The notes: generated from the sequence alone by a model not told the origin. A stretch of 64,000 nucleotides of DNA from Maratus speciosus (GCA_963932465.1 OZ010787.1:12521284-12585283); one strand, 5' to 3'. Shown: positions 21,139-33,419, numbered from the stretch's first letter. Numbers and translations: made by a program.

Positions 21139-22396
21139 TAGTGGTTCCCAACCTTTTTTTGGCCACGCCCTACCTTAGCATCTTTAAAATCTTAGTGCCC
21201 CCCCCCCCCCCTACACACACATACTTCCTACTGTAGCATAAAATTCTTAATATATAAAAATTAACTTATTCATATGGAGAAAGACTGAAAGAGCGTTAAC
21301 TTTGATAAGTCATTTCACATTCTTTAAATTGTGAAAAGGATCAATTTTTTTTGTTTTTATTCAATTCTATGAATCCGATGATGTCATACATCTTCACATT
21401 TGCATCTAGAAAAGTGTTATTGTTTTTGTTTGTTTGTTTGTTTGTTTGTTTGTTTGGTTTTTGTTCTTTTTTTGGCAACTTAACTCAGACACAAAAGTGT
21501 TATATAGTCTGCATTTTCATCTTCGTGAAATTTTTTCAAGAGACTTCCACATTATGCATTACATTTGATAGAATTGATACATTTATTATTGAATTTAGTT
21601 CTTCATTAAGATATTTTTAACAACGAGACTACCTAAAAAATAAATTCACAAGTAGAATATCCGGAATCACCTTTATCCTTTTACAGTATCCATTTTTCTT
21701 TCACCTATATAACATAATTCTCTGATTACTTCTTCTTTTACCCATTATCGTTAGTTGGCCACTATATATTATCCGATTTTAAAATTTAAAAAACATATGT
21801 TATGATGTACTTTTATATATGTGCGGTCTGCACGACATCCATAAGAAGATTTACTTTTTACCATTCCCTTATGCGATACTCATATTTAGGGATTTATTGA
21901 TTTAATAAAAGCAGTATCTTGTTTAGGTATTTCAAATATATTTTAGGTTAAATGTGTTCAAGATATGTAAAAGTTTTTTCATGTGACATATTGCACTGCA
22001 ATAGAAATGCAAGTTTCTTTCAATATATATATATATATGTATATTAAGTCTGTAATAATAAAATAATATTATAACCAGAAAAATTGTAAAATTATTTTTA
22101 ATACATAAAAGTGCCTAAATATTAAAACTAAATCATACAATTATTCCGATTGTAATTTGTTTTGAATTTTTAATTGGGAACTTCTTGAGAATGTGTTTTT
22201 GTTGAGTTATGTTTTAAATTTTCACATATTATTTTTATTTCTATCCTACAACTTGTCTTTTATTTAAAAATAAATAAATAAAAGTAAAGTAAAGTAAAAA
22301 ACTGGCTGAAAATGGGTTAAGAAAAATCTGAAATTGCCCCCTAAAAAGTCAAAATGTCCCCCCTGTGGGGCGTACGCCGCACGTTGGGAACCACTG
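21139..22396. mobile_element. hAT-type non-autonomous element
   Basis: Left end TAGTGGTTCCCAACC, right end GTTGGGAACCACTG: the classic hAT terminus CAGTGGTTCCCAACC with one changed first base. Exact 8-bp target duplication ATCTAGAG at 21131-21138 and 22397-22404. The interior is AT-rich with a C14 run (21198-21211), a (GTTT)n tract near 21430 and no transposase frame. Confidence 0.93.
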
Positions 22397-22504
22397 ATCT
22401 AGAGCGATAAATTATTCCCCAATTGTAACAGAAAATGTTTTCAAAAACGTGTCATTGAATCACTGAACAAATTTTAGATCCATAGTAGGAATTTTAACTT
22501 GTTA

Positions 22505-23326
22505 CAGTAAATTCTGTCTAAGGCGGACTCTGTGCAAGCCGGAAATCTGTCTACCGCGGAAAATTTTTCAAGTCCCGGCGAACCCATAGAAAATTACATT
22601 AATTCATGCTGCATAAGGCGGAATCTGTCTAACGCGGAAACGGAAAGCATTTTAAGGTCCCACCGAAACCAAAATTTTGCATAAGGCGGAAAATGGGATA
22701 CTTTAAAAATGAAAGGCATTTCGTTTATGAAACTTTAAAACGGATAAATCAATACTCAATGTCGAGCATGTTAGTTAAATTTCCTAACACTTTGAAAAAG
22801 TTAATTCAAAAGGACAGGAACTGTTTAAATTTTAAAAAATTTATGCTTGTGCCATTTTTTTACATGCAAAATTATATTTAAAACTTAATATTTTTAGTAG
22901 AAGGAGAATTTATCAAAATATATATTTTCGAAAGTGCAATATATTACACTTTAAGGATGTACTCAAATTCAAAGTTATATCGTTCTGTCTCATTCTCGAA
23001 GTTTATTGGGAGGGGGGGGGGGGGCGGTTGTTAGTTTTTTTTGTGGGTGTATGTGTGTGTGTGTGTAAACTTTCAATTCGTATGCATTACAGCAGTACTA
23101 AGAAATTGAATAGCGTTTCTCATTTATCTATAAAGACAAAAGATCTTTCCGAATTTCAGTTTTCAACCGATTTTCGAGTCAGGAAAATGTATAAAAAAAT
23201 CATCAAATTCGAAGTTTTTTTTTCTTGGGGGGGCGGGGGGGGAGCTTTTTTGCATAAGCCGGAATATTGTCTACCACGGAAAATTTTCTGAGTCCCAATC
23301 GATTCCGCCTTAGACAGAGTTTACTG
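22505..23326. mobile_element. pogo/Tigger-like MITE
   Basis: TIR CAGTAAATTCTGTCTAAGGC on the left and its inverse ending ...CAGAGTTTACTG on the right, about 24 bp with one mismatch, flanked by TA on both sides. The phrase CTGTCTAACGCGGAAA / GCATAAGGCGGAA is repeated sub-terminally on both sides. The TIR and TA target fit the pogo/Tigger group. A GT microsatellite (about 23047-23066) and a G13 run (23012-23024) sit inside. No transposase frame. Confidence 0.85.
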
Positions 23327-23328
23327 TA

Positions 23329-23970
23329 TTTGTATTCCGTCTTGCCCATGAACTCTGAGACAGTTCGTTTTCCCTGCTATGCGCTTATTTTTCTCGTTAT
23401 AATTTCACACCCTCATGCATTACTTGGCGTGATAACTTGGCGTCCGTCTACCATCTGGCTCGCAGGGTTACCACCATCCTGATCACTCAGTTTCGGCTCA
23501 CAGTTAAACTCTTATGGTACCCGCCATTGCTCAGTGCCGATCGATTCCCTTTGTCTGCGGTGACTGAACCTTCCTGACTCTCGGCTTCAGTTTGGTGCAC
23601 TTGGGCGTAGACTAGTCTATAGAGAAACTCCTCCTGGTCTTCCTAGGTATGTTTAATCTTTTTATCCCTTTTGTATCAAATGTAGGGAAAATAACAATTC
23701 TTTCTACCAGTTCTTATCCGATTGTCGAATGACACAGCTGTCATATAAGTATAAATGGAGAAATAGAAGAGGATCGTAATGGTCAGATGGTTGAAGAATC
23801 GGGGATGCTCGGGAGGAGGTATTTTCAATGGGAAATATGGGAGCGTCTCGCACAGAATAATTTTATTTTTAGTAAAATGCTCAAAAAAATCACCCTAAAT
23901 CTGTCATTATTTTTCAGTTATATATTTTTAGAAATAAAATTTAAACAATGAGTATGGGGGGGGGGGGGGG
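23329..23970. other. GC-richer segment of unknown nature, then AT-rich DNA
   Basis: About 23330-23645 is clearly richer in GC and complexity than its surroundings and ends CTTCCTAGGTATGT, which would serve as a splice donor. No long reading frame runs through it. It could be an untranslated exon or a relic of another element; I cannot decide. A G-run occupies 23956-23971. Confidence 0.35.
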
Positions 23971-24740
23971 GAATAATTTTATTTATCTTATTCAATGCGA
24001 AAAATTTTATTTTTCAGTAACAGATGACTTTCTCAAATCTCTTGCTCTTCTATCTATAGTCCCTTTTTCTTCTGGCGGCTTGGTTATTGAGGAGATTAAA
24101 TGTATTTTTTTATTTTATTTCTTCTGTCATTGTCAAAATAATTTAATTCTACGTTAAAGTAAATGTTTAAAAAGTCACTTTTTTTTTTCTCCGTACTTTG
24201 AAATATTATTTTTTATAATCGGAAAAAAATAATAAAAATGTATTTTATTATTCTCTCTAGCAATCTCCATTGCAGATTTAAAATAGTCGAAAGAAAATTC
24301 CAATATACTTACTTAAATAAGGTTCCCTTATTCATTTCTGCTATAAGAATATTAAGAATAATTTTATTTATCTTATTCAATGCGAAAAATTTTATTTTTC
24401 AGCAACAGATGACTTTCTCAAATCTCTTGCTCTTCTATCTATAGTCCCTTTTTCTTCTGGCGGCTTGGTTATTGAGGAGATTAAATGTATTTTTTTATTT
24501 TATTTCTTCTGTCATTGTCAAAATAATTTAATTCTACGTTAAAGTAAATGTTTAAAAAGTCACTTTTTTTTTCTCCGTACTTTGAAATATTATTTTTTAT
24601 AATCTGAAAAAAATAATAAAAATGTATTTTATTATTCTCTCTAGCAATCTCCATTGCAGATTTAAAATAGTCGAAAGAAAATTCCAATATACTTACTTAA
24701 ATAAGGTTCCCTTATTCATTTCTGCTATAAGAATATTAAC
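23971..24740 (+). repeat. Recent 385-bp tandem duplication
   Basis: 23971-24355 and 24356-24740 are nearly identical (a handful of differences, e.g. CAGTAACAGATG versus CAGCAACAGATG). Each copy contains a T-rich stretch ending in CAG, then an open stretch reading DDFLKSLALLSIVPFSSGGL, followed by VIEEIK, and later a second TCTCTCTAG. The first copy starts directly after a G-run. Confidence 0.9.
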
Positions 24741-25105
24741 GTTTCCTTTTAATTTGGTAAATTTCCTGATATATATTTTTTAATTCTTGTTATTTCTACC
24801 TTATTTGATTATCTCTTGCATTACACGCATATTTCTGAAGGTATCCAACTTTAATTTTCATTTAACTAAACAAAAAAATTACCGCTAACAATATTTTTGA
24901 ACTCAAAACATGTTGATCTACATTTTTAAACGCAATTTTATAAATTAGTTCCCCATTAGTTCATGCTGGTACACTTTCAAGTTGATAAAATTATATTTTG
25001 TGTCAAAATGACACTCCTTTTGATAGTTAAAAAATTCAAATTTCATTAAAAAAAATGACTTCGAATAACTTTCTTGAAAAAATACAAATGAATCTCAAAA
25101 CATGT

Positions 25106-25219
25106 CTTAAATTTAAGATTTTTTTTTTAGGAATCCGTTAAAACTGTCGTACACACAAATACCTTAAATTTAAGATTTTTTTTTTAGGAATCCGTTAAAA
25201 CTGTGGTACACACAAATAC
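25106..25219 (+). repeat. 57-bp tandem duplication
   Basis: CTTAAATTTAAGATTTTTTT through ACACACAAATAC occurs twice head to tail (25106-25162, 25163-25219) with one or two differences. Confidence 0.9.
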
Positions 25220-25719
25220 TATATATTTAAAGAACTTTACTGTGCTCAGTATATTTCTTAAATATTTAATTATGTATGTCAATTACCAATTGTTATAAGA
25301 ATAATAATAAAAAAAAAAAAAAAAAAAAAGAACTTAAGTTGTTTTTGCAGTCAATGGGAATAAATGCTCTACAAATGATATAAAAAAATATATAAATCCT
25401 ATTTTGATTGGTTATTTGACAAAATGTACAATCATTAACGTCCGCATCTTAACTCTTAAATACTCTCACAATTTTACGATGCAAAACTTTCCGCGCAGTG
25501 TATTTTGTGCATCATATATTTCTAAATTCCTAGGAAAAGGTTTTCTAAGATTATTTTAAAGTCAAATCTAATTACCATGTATTACATTATTATATTAAAA
25601 AAAAAAAAAAAAAATCCCTTAACATGGGCAGGCATATGTGGCAATATTTTCGAATGATGTAAATTTTTGTAACATCCAGTGGTCAGTGGTGTGTAAAAAC
25701 ACTAGAGTTAGTAATTAGT

Positions 25720-25842
25720 TAAGGATTGTGAATATCACTATTTCCGAATAGTAATATTCGCCTTAATCAATCGCAGAATTTCGTGGTTAAATAATCCGAA
25801 GATTACTATTAAAAAATAGTGGTATTCAATATCTGTAAACCT
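25720..25842. repeat. Small imperfect inverted repeat, possible MITE
   Basis: GAATATCACTATTT near 25732 is mirrored by AAATAGTGGTATTC near 25817, with a further matching AATAGTAAT block inside. Arms of about 36 bp, total about 120 bp. No clear target duplication. Confidence 0.4.
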
Positions 25843-26231
25843 TGGCACCTATTCATTATGGCGCACAGTCATATTCATCATCGTGTTCTATGTTATGTTT
25901 TCCTTGCTTTGTTTTTGACCATTCGAATATATTTTGGTATTGTCATTGATTAGTGATGTTTTTTCATTAAGCGACAATTTTGAGTGGCAACGAATAAATA
26001 CGTAAACCTATGTAATTTCTATCAACACATGTGAACCTACTTTCAAGGACACGTTTGCCCCCCCCCCCCCCAAAAAAGCATCTTGAAGAAAATAGACTTA
26101 TGTAATTTTAGCAATCGCAAATTCAATTTATTTTATGGGGGCTGGGATTTAGTTTTCTGATTTGAGATGTTACTTCCTCCTACTCTATCAATATGTAAAA
26201 AATAAATAGCTCTTTGTCATGCACTTTATAT

Positions 26232-26459
26232 TTAACCCGGGAGAACTCGCTACATGAGATTTTCTCTCACAGTCGTACATTTTTAAGACTCTTATTTAAA
26301 TCATTTTTCATTTTAATTAAAATTTCAAAATGTTTTTCAATTATTTTACCTATTTTGTGAATAAAAGTACTAAGCCAACCAAAAAAAGTTGATATTATAT
26401 GAATGTAAAGTAAAAGAAAAGCAATTGGGCATTCTCATTAGCGAGTTCTCCCGGGTTAA
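26232..26459. mobile_element. piggyBac-like MITE (TTAA)
   Basis: TTAA followed by CCCGGGAGAACTCGCTA, mirrored exactly by TAGCGAGTTCTCCCGGG then TTAA: a 17-bp perfect TIR starting CCC with TTAA on both sides, which is the piggyBac signature. 228 bp including the TTAAs, no coding. Confidence 0.88.
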
Positions 26460-26506
26460 GTCAGCTTTGAGTTTCTTATAGTTTTATGGTTACAAAGATA
26501 TTTTAG

Positions 26507-26929
26507 AACTAAAAGAAAATGAGTTGTGATAAACAATTATAATTCTATTACAATCTCACATTAATGCCAAAGATGTGTTAAGCAAATTATATAAGAGTAT
26601 GGCAGTATGCACATGCACGCTGAAATATTTCATATGCTGGTACACTATTTGGTTCCAAATTGTTGAAAAGAAAACACCAGTCAGCCATATCTGCCATCCT
26701 ATATTGTTTACTTCTACTTCAACTGTTTGTGCATAGATGGCAGATATGGCTGACCGGTGTTTTCTTTTCAACAATTTGGAACCAAATAGTGTACCAGCAT
26801 ATGAAATATTTCAGCGTGCATGTGTATACTGCATACTCTTATATAATTTGCTTAACACATCATTGGCATTAGTGTGAGATTGTAATAGAATTATAATATT
26901 TGTTTATCACAACTCATTTTCTTTTAGTT
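26507..26929. mobile_element. Long hairpin (snap-back) element
   Basis: Left arm 26507-26698 and right arm 26736-26929 are about 95% identical inverted copies separated by a 37-bp spacer. The arms begin AACTAAAAGAAAATGAGTTG. A transcript across it would fold into a ~190-bp duplex. No clear target duplication was found, so it may be a fold-back MITE or an inverted duplication. Confidence 0.85.
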
Positions 26930-28212
26930 TTCTTTTCTCTTGAATTTTTAGGTATCGAACGCATCTTGGAGAGAGCATGGTCGAAACTGGCCTTTTTTGC
27001 ACCCAGGGCAAACATAGATTTTAGCGCCCCCCCCCCCCCCTCCTCCGTAAAATATATTTAAAAAGATAATTTTAAAATTTAAAATATGTAATACTGAACT
27101 ACGTAATCTGCTTTGTCAGATATTGATTCACTGAAATATTGAAAACGAAATCGAAAAAAAAAAAAAAAATTCCGCTTTATACAGGATCCTTATGCCATAT
27201 CATCCTTAGATTCTTCAATGCTTTGGCATACCCCAGGCAGGACGAATTTAACAATACCGTGGTAAACATAGACGAGAGAAAAATAGACAAACAAAATCTA
27301 CATTTGGCATAACGTTCTGGCACACGGGGCACATGCCCCGTTTGCCCCCCCCCCCCCCCTCCCTTAGTCTCTGCTCTGTTGGAGAATGTATTTTATGAAA
27401 GATCACTGATAAAATTAACAGGAAGATAGTTAGAATTAAGATTTTTTTTTTTAACTACAGTTCATAATTTCCTTATAAGATTTTAGCCGTTAGTGTCATA
27501 TCTGTTTAAATTTAAACTGGAGATAAAACCCAGCTTTAATTTGGTTACTATTCAACTGAAACAGGAAAGGTTCCAGCTTCAGTATTCTTTTACCCGCTCC
27601 ATGATCAAGAGATAAGTCTAGTGAAATATAATCAGGTAGAATCTTCCCATCTCCCTCTGGATGAAGACTCCGGGAGAATGACAGTTGAAATGGGGTATAA
27701 TGTTACACATCCTGGGGATGGGGAAATCCACAGTGGTTTCATGCAGAAACAAATATTATTTTAGCTGTTTCATATTTTTTTATATAGTTTGCATGTTTGA
27801 AATGAAAGTGAAAATTAATGCATTTATACTTCTGATCATGCACTTAACTTTTCCAAATTTTCTGCAAAGCAAATAATTGCAAAAGAAAATTAAAGGAATC
27901 TATATTTAAAATTTTTTTGTTTATTTCATGCAATCCACCATATTGAATGATTTTAAGGATATGTTTTTGTGAGATGTATAAATCGGATTAGTCACATTTT
28001 TCTATAACTCCCCCCCCCCCCCCCTCCTTCAATCTATGTAATAGGTTTAAGTTCATTAAATAAAGTACGGTTATAAATAATGTATTATTTGAAAGTGACA
28101 TTAATTATTGGAACTTCTAATATAAAATAAACATAACTATCTATACTTTAATTTCTTGACTTTCATAATTTTTCTAGGTTCAATTAAAGCGATAGAAAAT
28201 GACAGATATAAG
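26930..28212. other. AT-rich DNA with C-runs and hAT-like scraps
   Basis: CTTTTTTGCACCCAGGGCAA near 26992 followed by a C14 run matches, inverted, a segment at 49326-49375, suggesting an old shared element. Further C-runs at 27345-27359 and 28010-28024. No gene seen; a 63-codon frame near 27685 is not convincing. Confidence 0.5.
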
Positions 28213-28329
28213 TATTGAATATTAATGATGTGAATTATCACATTGCAAACAAAGCGTAAACCAACATTAGTGAAAAATGACCAATTTGGGAATCGAACCC
28301 GAGATAATTCACATCATTAATATTCAATA
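28213..28329. repeat. Perfect 27-bp inverted repeat around a box-B-like core
   Basis: 28213-28239 (TATTGAATATTAATGATGTG...) is exactly mirrored by 28303-28329. Between them, on the minus strand just inside the arm, stands GGGTTCGATTCCC, a pol III B-box-like sequence. The short size and the perfect arms suggest a MITE or SINE-like relic. Confidence 0.7.
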
Positions 28330-29867
28330 ATTTCAAGCGTAATTTCACTGCTGAAATGTAGTTGAAAAATTAATTAAATTTGTTAGATATAAGTATTTCA
28401 AGTTAATTTCTTGATTTGTTTTTTTCCTAGATCAAATTACAGCTATAAAGCTCTATACACTTGAATTATATTTTTTTTCATCTGTGCCATCATTTTCCTC
28501 GATTAAATGGTTGAAAATAGAAATTAAAATATAGTTTTACCCACACTTCTTCCCTTCAAGTTCAATTTGGCCGCCAGCGCCATTCATAGACCACCCGGCT
28601 AAACCCTCCGCATGAACAGCTGGTGAAGAGAACAAAAAGAACCCCTCCTTTTCCTGTATTTCTGCACTGAATTATTCTTCATATTGTCATTGTTGTAGAT
28701 GTGATATTGTGGTTTCTGTGAGATTTTGTGTTTTAACTCAACCCTGTATATGTTTAGTATGCTTTGTTTCTTTCAGCTGGTTGCCTCTTCCAGATGTTTA
28801 GTAAAAATTCTAAAGAAATAGGAAAACGTTTAAAAATGAAAAGTTAAAATAAAATTAATAGTGCCTAAAATTGAATTGAAACATCAGCTATATCTTTAAT
28901 AATCCCCCCCCCCCTTTTTTTTGTGTGTGGATTTATTACACTATTTTTTTTTTGGTTTTTGTTTAATTTTCTTAACCATTTTTTACATTGTAATTTGCTA
29001 ACTCTTTGAATCTTGCACCGTTTCCAACTAAATGATTAAATCAAAATACTTTATTTGAAATTTATTTTTAAAATGTATTTTTCGGTTTACTTATATAGGA
29101 AATTAAGCTTCGGTTTATTATTTTCACATTGCATCTATATTCTCAAACTGTGAATTGAGTTAAATAAACCGGCGTAATTAGTCATTCAATTTCGATTCAA
29201 TGTCCAATTTAAGGGCAAATATCAGCCTTCTCGTTATTTAAGAAGGGGAGGGTGGGGGGTAAATACCTTAATTTAAAAATTAGTCTTAATTAGTCTCATT
29301 AGAAGCCCTCTATAAGAGCGGGTACTAATTGCGGTCCCCTATACTTCCATATAGTCATATTTTTTATTACAAAGGTTAGAAATTTTTCATTGGGGCTCCC
29401 TATAAGTGCGGGTCCTGAGAGCGTTTTACCCACCGCATCTTTTCTTACGACTGCCTTGCTTATGGGCATATGAGCTACAAATCGTTCATAAAAATGGGTT
29501 TAATATTAATACTCTTTTCTCAAAACAAATGAAGTTTTAGTACTTGTAGACAAATTACTTAATTATTTCATTTTAAAGTTTGTGCCTTTTTTTTCCCTCC
29601 ATTGTCCACAAAATCTTTAAAAAAATCCCTAGTTTAAAAGTAAATTAGAGTATTTTTGTGTTTGACTTGTGTGCAAAATTGTCAGTGCTCATCACTCTAT
29701 CTATTAACACCGGGATCCGTTTGAATATACTTTTTCATTTATCCAGAAATTTAAATATGTTGCTATTAAATTTTGTGTACTACCCCTGATTTTCTGGAAA
29801 AATTATCTCAAACTTCTAAAATTAAAATCTCTTTCAGTTTTTGTTCTGACGATAAAACATGTTTTTA
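28330..29867. other. AT-rich DNA, no gene seen
   Basis: A locally GC-richer stretch lies at about 28550-28640 (TTTGGCCGCCAGCGCCATTC). Near 29310-29420 the phrase CTATAAGWGCGGGT occurs twice about 100 bp apart. A C11 run at 28904-28914. No coding frame recognised. Confidence 0.45.
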
Positions 29868-30760
29868 ACTTTTTTCTATCTTCAACAGAAGAAAGTATCG
29901 TAATCGAAATTTTTCCGACTTCCGGTTTTCGACGGATTTCCACGTTTTAGGGGCCAACGATCACAAAAAACATGTTTATGCAAAATGTGTGTCGCCATTG
30001 TACCATCGAAAAGTGTAAGAGTTATGCATAGAATTGAACCAAATATATTTTTTAAGTTTTTGACTATGGTAAGCAGGTCCTCCCTTAATTTGGAAAAAAT
30101 CGCGCGGAAAGAAGCGCTGTAATAGCAATTTTGTCACATTTTTAATATTGCACCATCGAAAAGTGTATGAAGTTATGCATAGAATTGAACCAAAATTTTT
30201 CTGTATGTTTTTGGCTAGGGCAAGAAGGTCCACCCTGAGTTTGGAAAAATTCCGCCGGAAGGGGGCGCTATAATAGTGTTTTTTGTGCCATTTTCCATCC
30301 AAAAGTATATGAATCGAACCATCGAAACGTATATGAAATTAAGCATAGAATTGAACCAAATGTTTTGTGTGTTTCTGGCCATGGCAAGAAGGTCCTCCCT
30401 GAATGTGGAAATATTCCTACGAAAGGGGGCACTATAATAGCAAATTTTGTAATTTTCTTGATTTTTCGTAGTTCTATTATACACCGGCGCGGCGGCTTGT
30501 TAAGTGACGGGAACTTCCCATCCTGATAAGCCGGCTATTCGCGAACAGCTGAAATACAACAGAATAACGAAAAACTATTGCTTTTAATAAATATCATGAT
30601 CGAGATCAACTCGTTTACTCCGATTAATTGACTTAAGCAGAAATTTAAGATGAGTCAGTTGATATAGTATTGAACTAATAAAAATGAAATATTAACAACA
30701 TTTTTAAATATTAAGATATATGAGATAAAAGAAAGTTTTAGGATTGGCATATCCAACTAG
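29868..30760 (+). mobile_element. Tandem-repeat element, family H2 (HINE/Helentron-like), copy 1
   Basis: Starts with an imperfect hairpin around TTCTATCTTCAACAGAAGAA, then CATGTTTATGCAAAATGTGT, then three ~150-bp units each carrying CATCGAAAAGTGTATGAAGT or variant and GAATTGAACCAAA. After the repeats comes a unique tail containing AATAAATATCATGATCGAGA, then the inverted half-site GATAAAAGAAAG, and finally a small hairpin GGATTGGCATATCC and CTAG. The same order is found at 39070-40266. Class is inferred from structure; no coding sequence. Confidence 0.75.
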
Positions 30761-30770
30761 ATTTTACATA

Positions 30771-31204
30771 TTAAGCGTGTATTCGAAAAAATATTTTTCC
30801 ATCCTCAACAGCTCGAAATTTTCGGAGACATTTTCAGACTCATTTTTAAAAGTAAAAACAGGAAACTTGCTGAGGTCATTTTTGAAGAGATGTATAAGAG
30901 GTCATGTGATTTCATTTTTCTCTGAATTCATTAGAATTTGATTTTTAAACCATTATTTTCTCAGTATGATCATTTTTTTTTTTTTTAATCATCCCCTGAT
31001 CTTCCGCTTCGGAAAATTCGGTTGAAAACGCCCAGTTTGGCAGCTTTTTTTTGCAATATTTTCTGCATTTATCAAAAATCGACAAACACGGCACATTATG
31101 TAGTTTCTAAATAAGAGAATTTCCCAGTTTGATACATTTGAGAGCAAAAATGAATTTAAAAATAAATCACAAAATAAGCAGTCTGGATTGGAATACACCC
31201 TTAA
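30771..31204 (+). mobile_element. TTAA-flanked MITE, family T, copy 1
   Basis: Bounded by TTAA on both sides with imperfect TIRs (TTAAGCGTGTATTC left; read inwards from the right, TTAAGGGTGTATTCC). 434 bp. Shares its interior with 36510-36930 (inverted) and 58416-58837. No reading frame. Confidence 0.75.
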
Positions 31205-31927
31205 GACAAAAGTTTGCGAAATATAACTGTAGAAACTTGGGACTATGTGAAAAGTTGTATTTCGTAAATTTTACAATTAGGTGTAAAATATTTCTATAAC
31301 TACCTATTTTTACAATGCTAATTTCGGTGGCCAATATTGCCTCGCCAAAAAGGAAGGCCTCATTCTATTTCTGCTATTGGGAAGGAAGGAGGTTGCGAAT
31401 ACACTATCTGGATAAAAGTATAAATATCTGGTGGAATGCCCGGCGAATTCTTTTGCAAATTCTTCGAGAATGTAAAGAACATGTTTGATCTCATATTTTT
31501 ATTTTTTATATATTTTTTTAATCAAAGGTTTAGTCACGAGATAAATTATGGGATCAACAACAAATCATATTTATAATTACCCGGTAAAAGAAAATGCTCG
31601 AAACGATTTGTAGCTGTGGCAGAGGACCATGTGTATCTTGAACCTCTGTGTTCATTCGTGTAATGATAGCACGTACCTTCATAGACATAAGTTTCTCAAA
31701 AAAAAAAACTCAAACAATTTTGAATGTTTATTTACAGTATACAGGATTTTCAACCGTATTGAAGGACACTTTTAGAAAACTTTATAAAATAGATTAGCAA
31801 CAATGTACTGCAATTAGAATATAAATATCTGATAAAATATCAGAATTTGTATGAAGTAATTTTTGCCTGAGCATGTGTAGGTAATTTTTATTTCATAATT
31901 TGGTAGTCAAATATTTAGTGCAACGTA

Positions 31928-33201
31928 GGGGAGAGTGGTAATGAATGGGCCAATTTTTGGTTTTTAATTTTTCTAATTTTTGGGGGCTTAGAATTGGCTT
32001 ATCAGTTACTTTTAAAAAAATCATAAAAATTGGATTAGAAAATATCTATAATGAATAATATAAAATAAAAATATAGAAATTTGGCCTATCCATCCCCACC
32101 CACAAGGCTGAATGGGCCATTGAAGGTAATGAATGGACCACTAAATGAATTCAATGAAAAAATGTGGAATTAATCTTTTATTCACCAAATATGACAAAGT
32201 GAATGGCACTTGACGTATGATCAAAAGCATACTGAAATAGTAATACACAATGCTTATCAAAATGTATAAACATCAAAAGTGATATTATTAAATCACATAA
32301 TTGTAGAAGAAAAATGACAAAATAATGAGATTATAAGAAAGAAAGAACATAAAATAAGACTAAAAATAATAGATAATACACATTGATTTAACGAAATTTG
32401 TCTTTGGCTTAAAAACACTGTCCATCTAAAGGAAAAAACTTTATTTAATTAAAATTAAATTTCAAGTGGTAAAATTTCATTCAGGTGAACTGCCTATTAA
32501 TTGACTATTTAGTGCAAATTTCTGGTATTGTTTATTCTACCCATCAGATTCAGAATATAAACAATTATTCTAGTTTTATATCAAATGGGAAAATACTGGT
32601 AGGTGTGGTCAACAACTAGACAGTTCACCTTAATTATTTATACAATTTAACTTATGTTTCGAATAAATAATATTTCTTAGGGTGAAAATGTGCAAATTAT
32701 TTTTAGACATCCCTATAAACCTATTCTAACTAGACAGTAATTTAATCTAAATCCATGACAGCCAGTTATGTTTCACATTAAAGAGAAAATCAGAAAAAAG
32801 AAAAAAATCATTTTCATGATTAGGGCAAAGGTGGGCCCATTCATGGCCATGATAAAGTGGCCCATTCAGCCCCACCTATACTTCTGGAATATATTCAGGT
32901 TTTTTTAGTACATTAAATTCAAATAACATCTAAATACACCCTAAAATTAGTTTACAGATATGCAAAGGCTTGCTAATACACATATCAAGATACTTTTTAG
33001 CTTATTTTACTGCAAAGGGAAAAACTTTACTTTTCAGATTCTTGACCATCCTACTCCAGAGGGGAAATGGTTTCTCCCAAACAATGGAAAATTTGGTGAG
33101 TTTGGTAGGACAGAGTTTCCATCTATTGGTGGCATCTAAAATAATTTTATGCAAATACTTTTTCATATTTTGTTAATGGCCCATTCATTGCCACTCCCCC
33201 C
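31928..33201. mobile_element. TIR element, GGGGAGAGTGG family
   Basis: Left end GGGGAGAGTGGTAATGAATG, right end the inverse of GGGGGGAGTGGCAATGAATG, flanked by TA (31926-31927 and 33202-33203). TIR about 25 bp with few mismatches. The motif AATGGGCCA/TGGCCCATT recurs inside both ends (about 32110-32140 and 32830-32870). Architecture is the same as at 8999-10872: TA target, GGGGAGA start and repeated sub-terminal copies of the TIR core. Sits inside fold-back element B. Confidence 0.85.
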
Positions 33202-33419
33202 TATATGGAAAGCTCAATCAAATATCGTGAGATCAAGGATATCGGTGATATAATGAGCTGAATTTCAGTTTCTTTCTAAAAGTAGCTGAATAATAAGAGA
33301 TTTACCACAAATTGTAATTTTTGTTCGTAACTTTTTTATTGAACTTTCATTTAAGCCCATTATAACAAAAATGAATTATCGAAGCATTCGTTCATAATGT
33401 ACACGTTGACATAACGTTA

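Larger units (their letters stand above)
24741..26231. other. AT-rich DNA with small repeats, no gene seen
   Basis: A-runs near 25312-25329 and 25597-25614 and a C14 run at 26058-26071. Two small repeats inside are listed separately. No reading frame of interest. Confidence 0.5.

Noticed and set aside
26556..26872. Two similar 70-codon frames on opposite strands
   Set aside because: They are the two arms of one hairpin read from each side, not a protein pair.
28260..28302. Possible tRNA gene on the minus strand
   Set aside because: Only a B box is present; no A box or cloverleaf could be drawn.
29976..30484. Two frames with repeating YYSAPFRRN-like text
   Set aside because: Produced by the ~150-bp non-coding repeat units of the H2 element.
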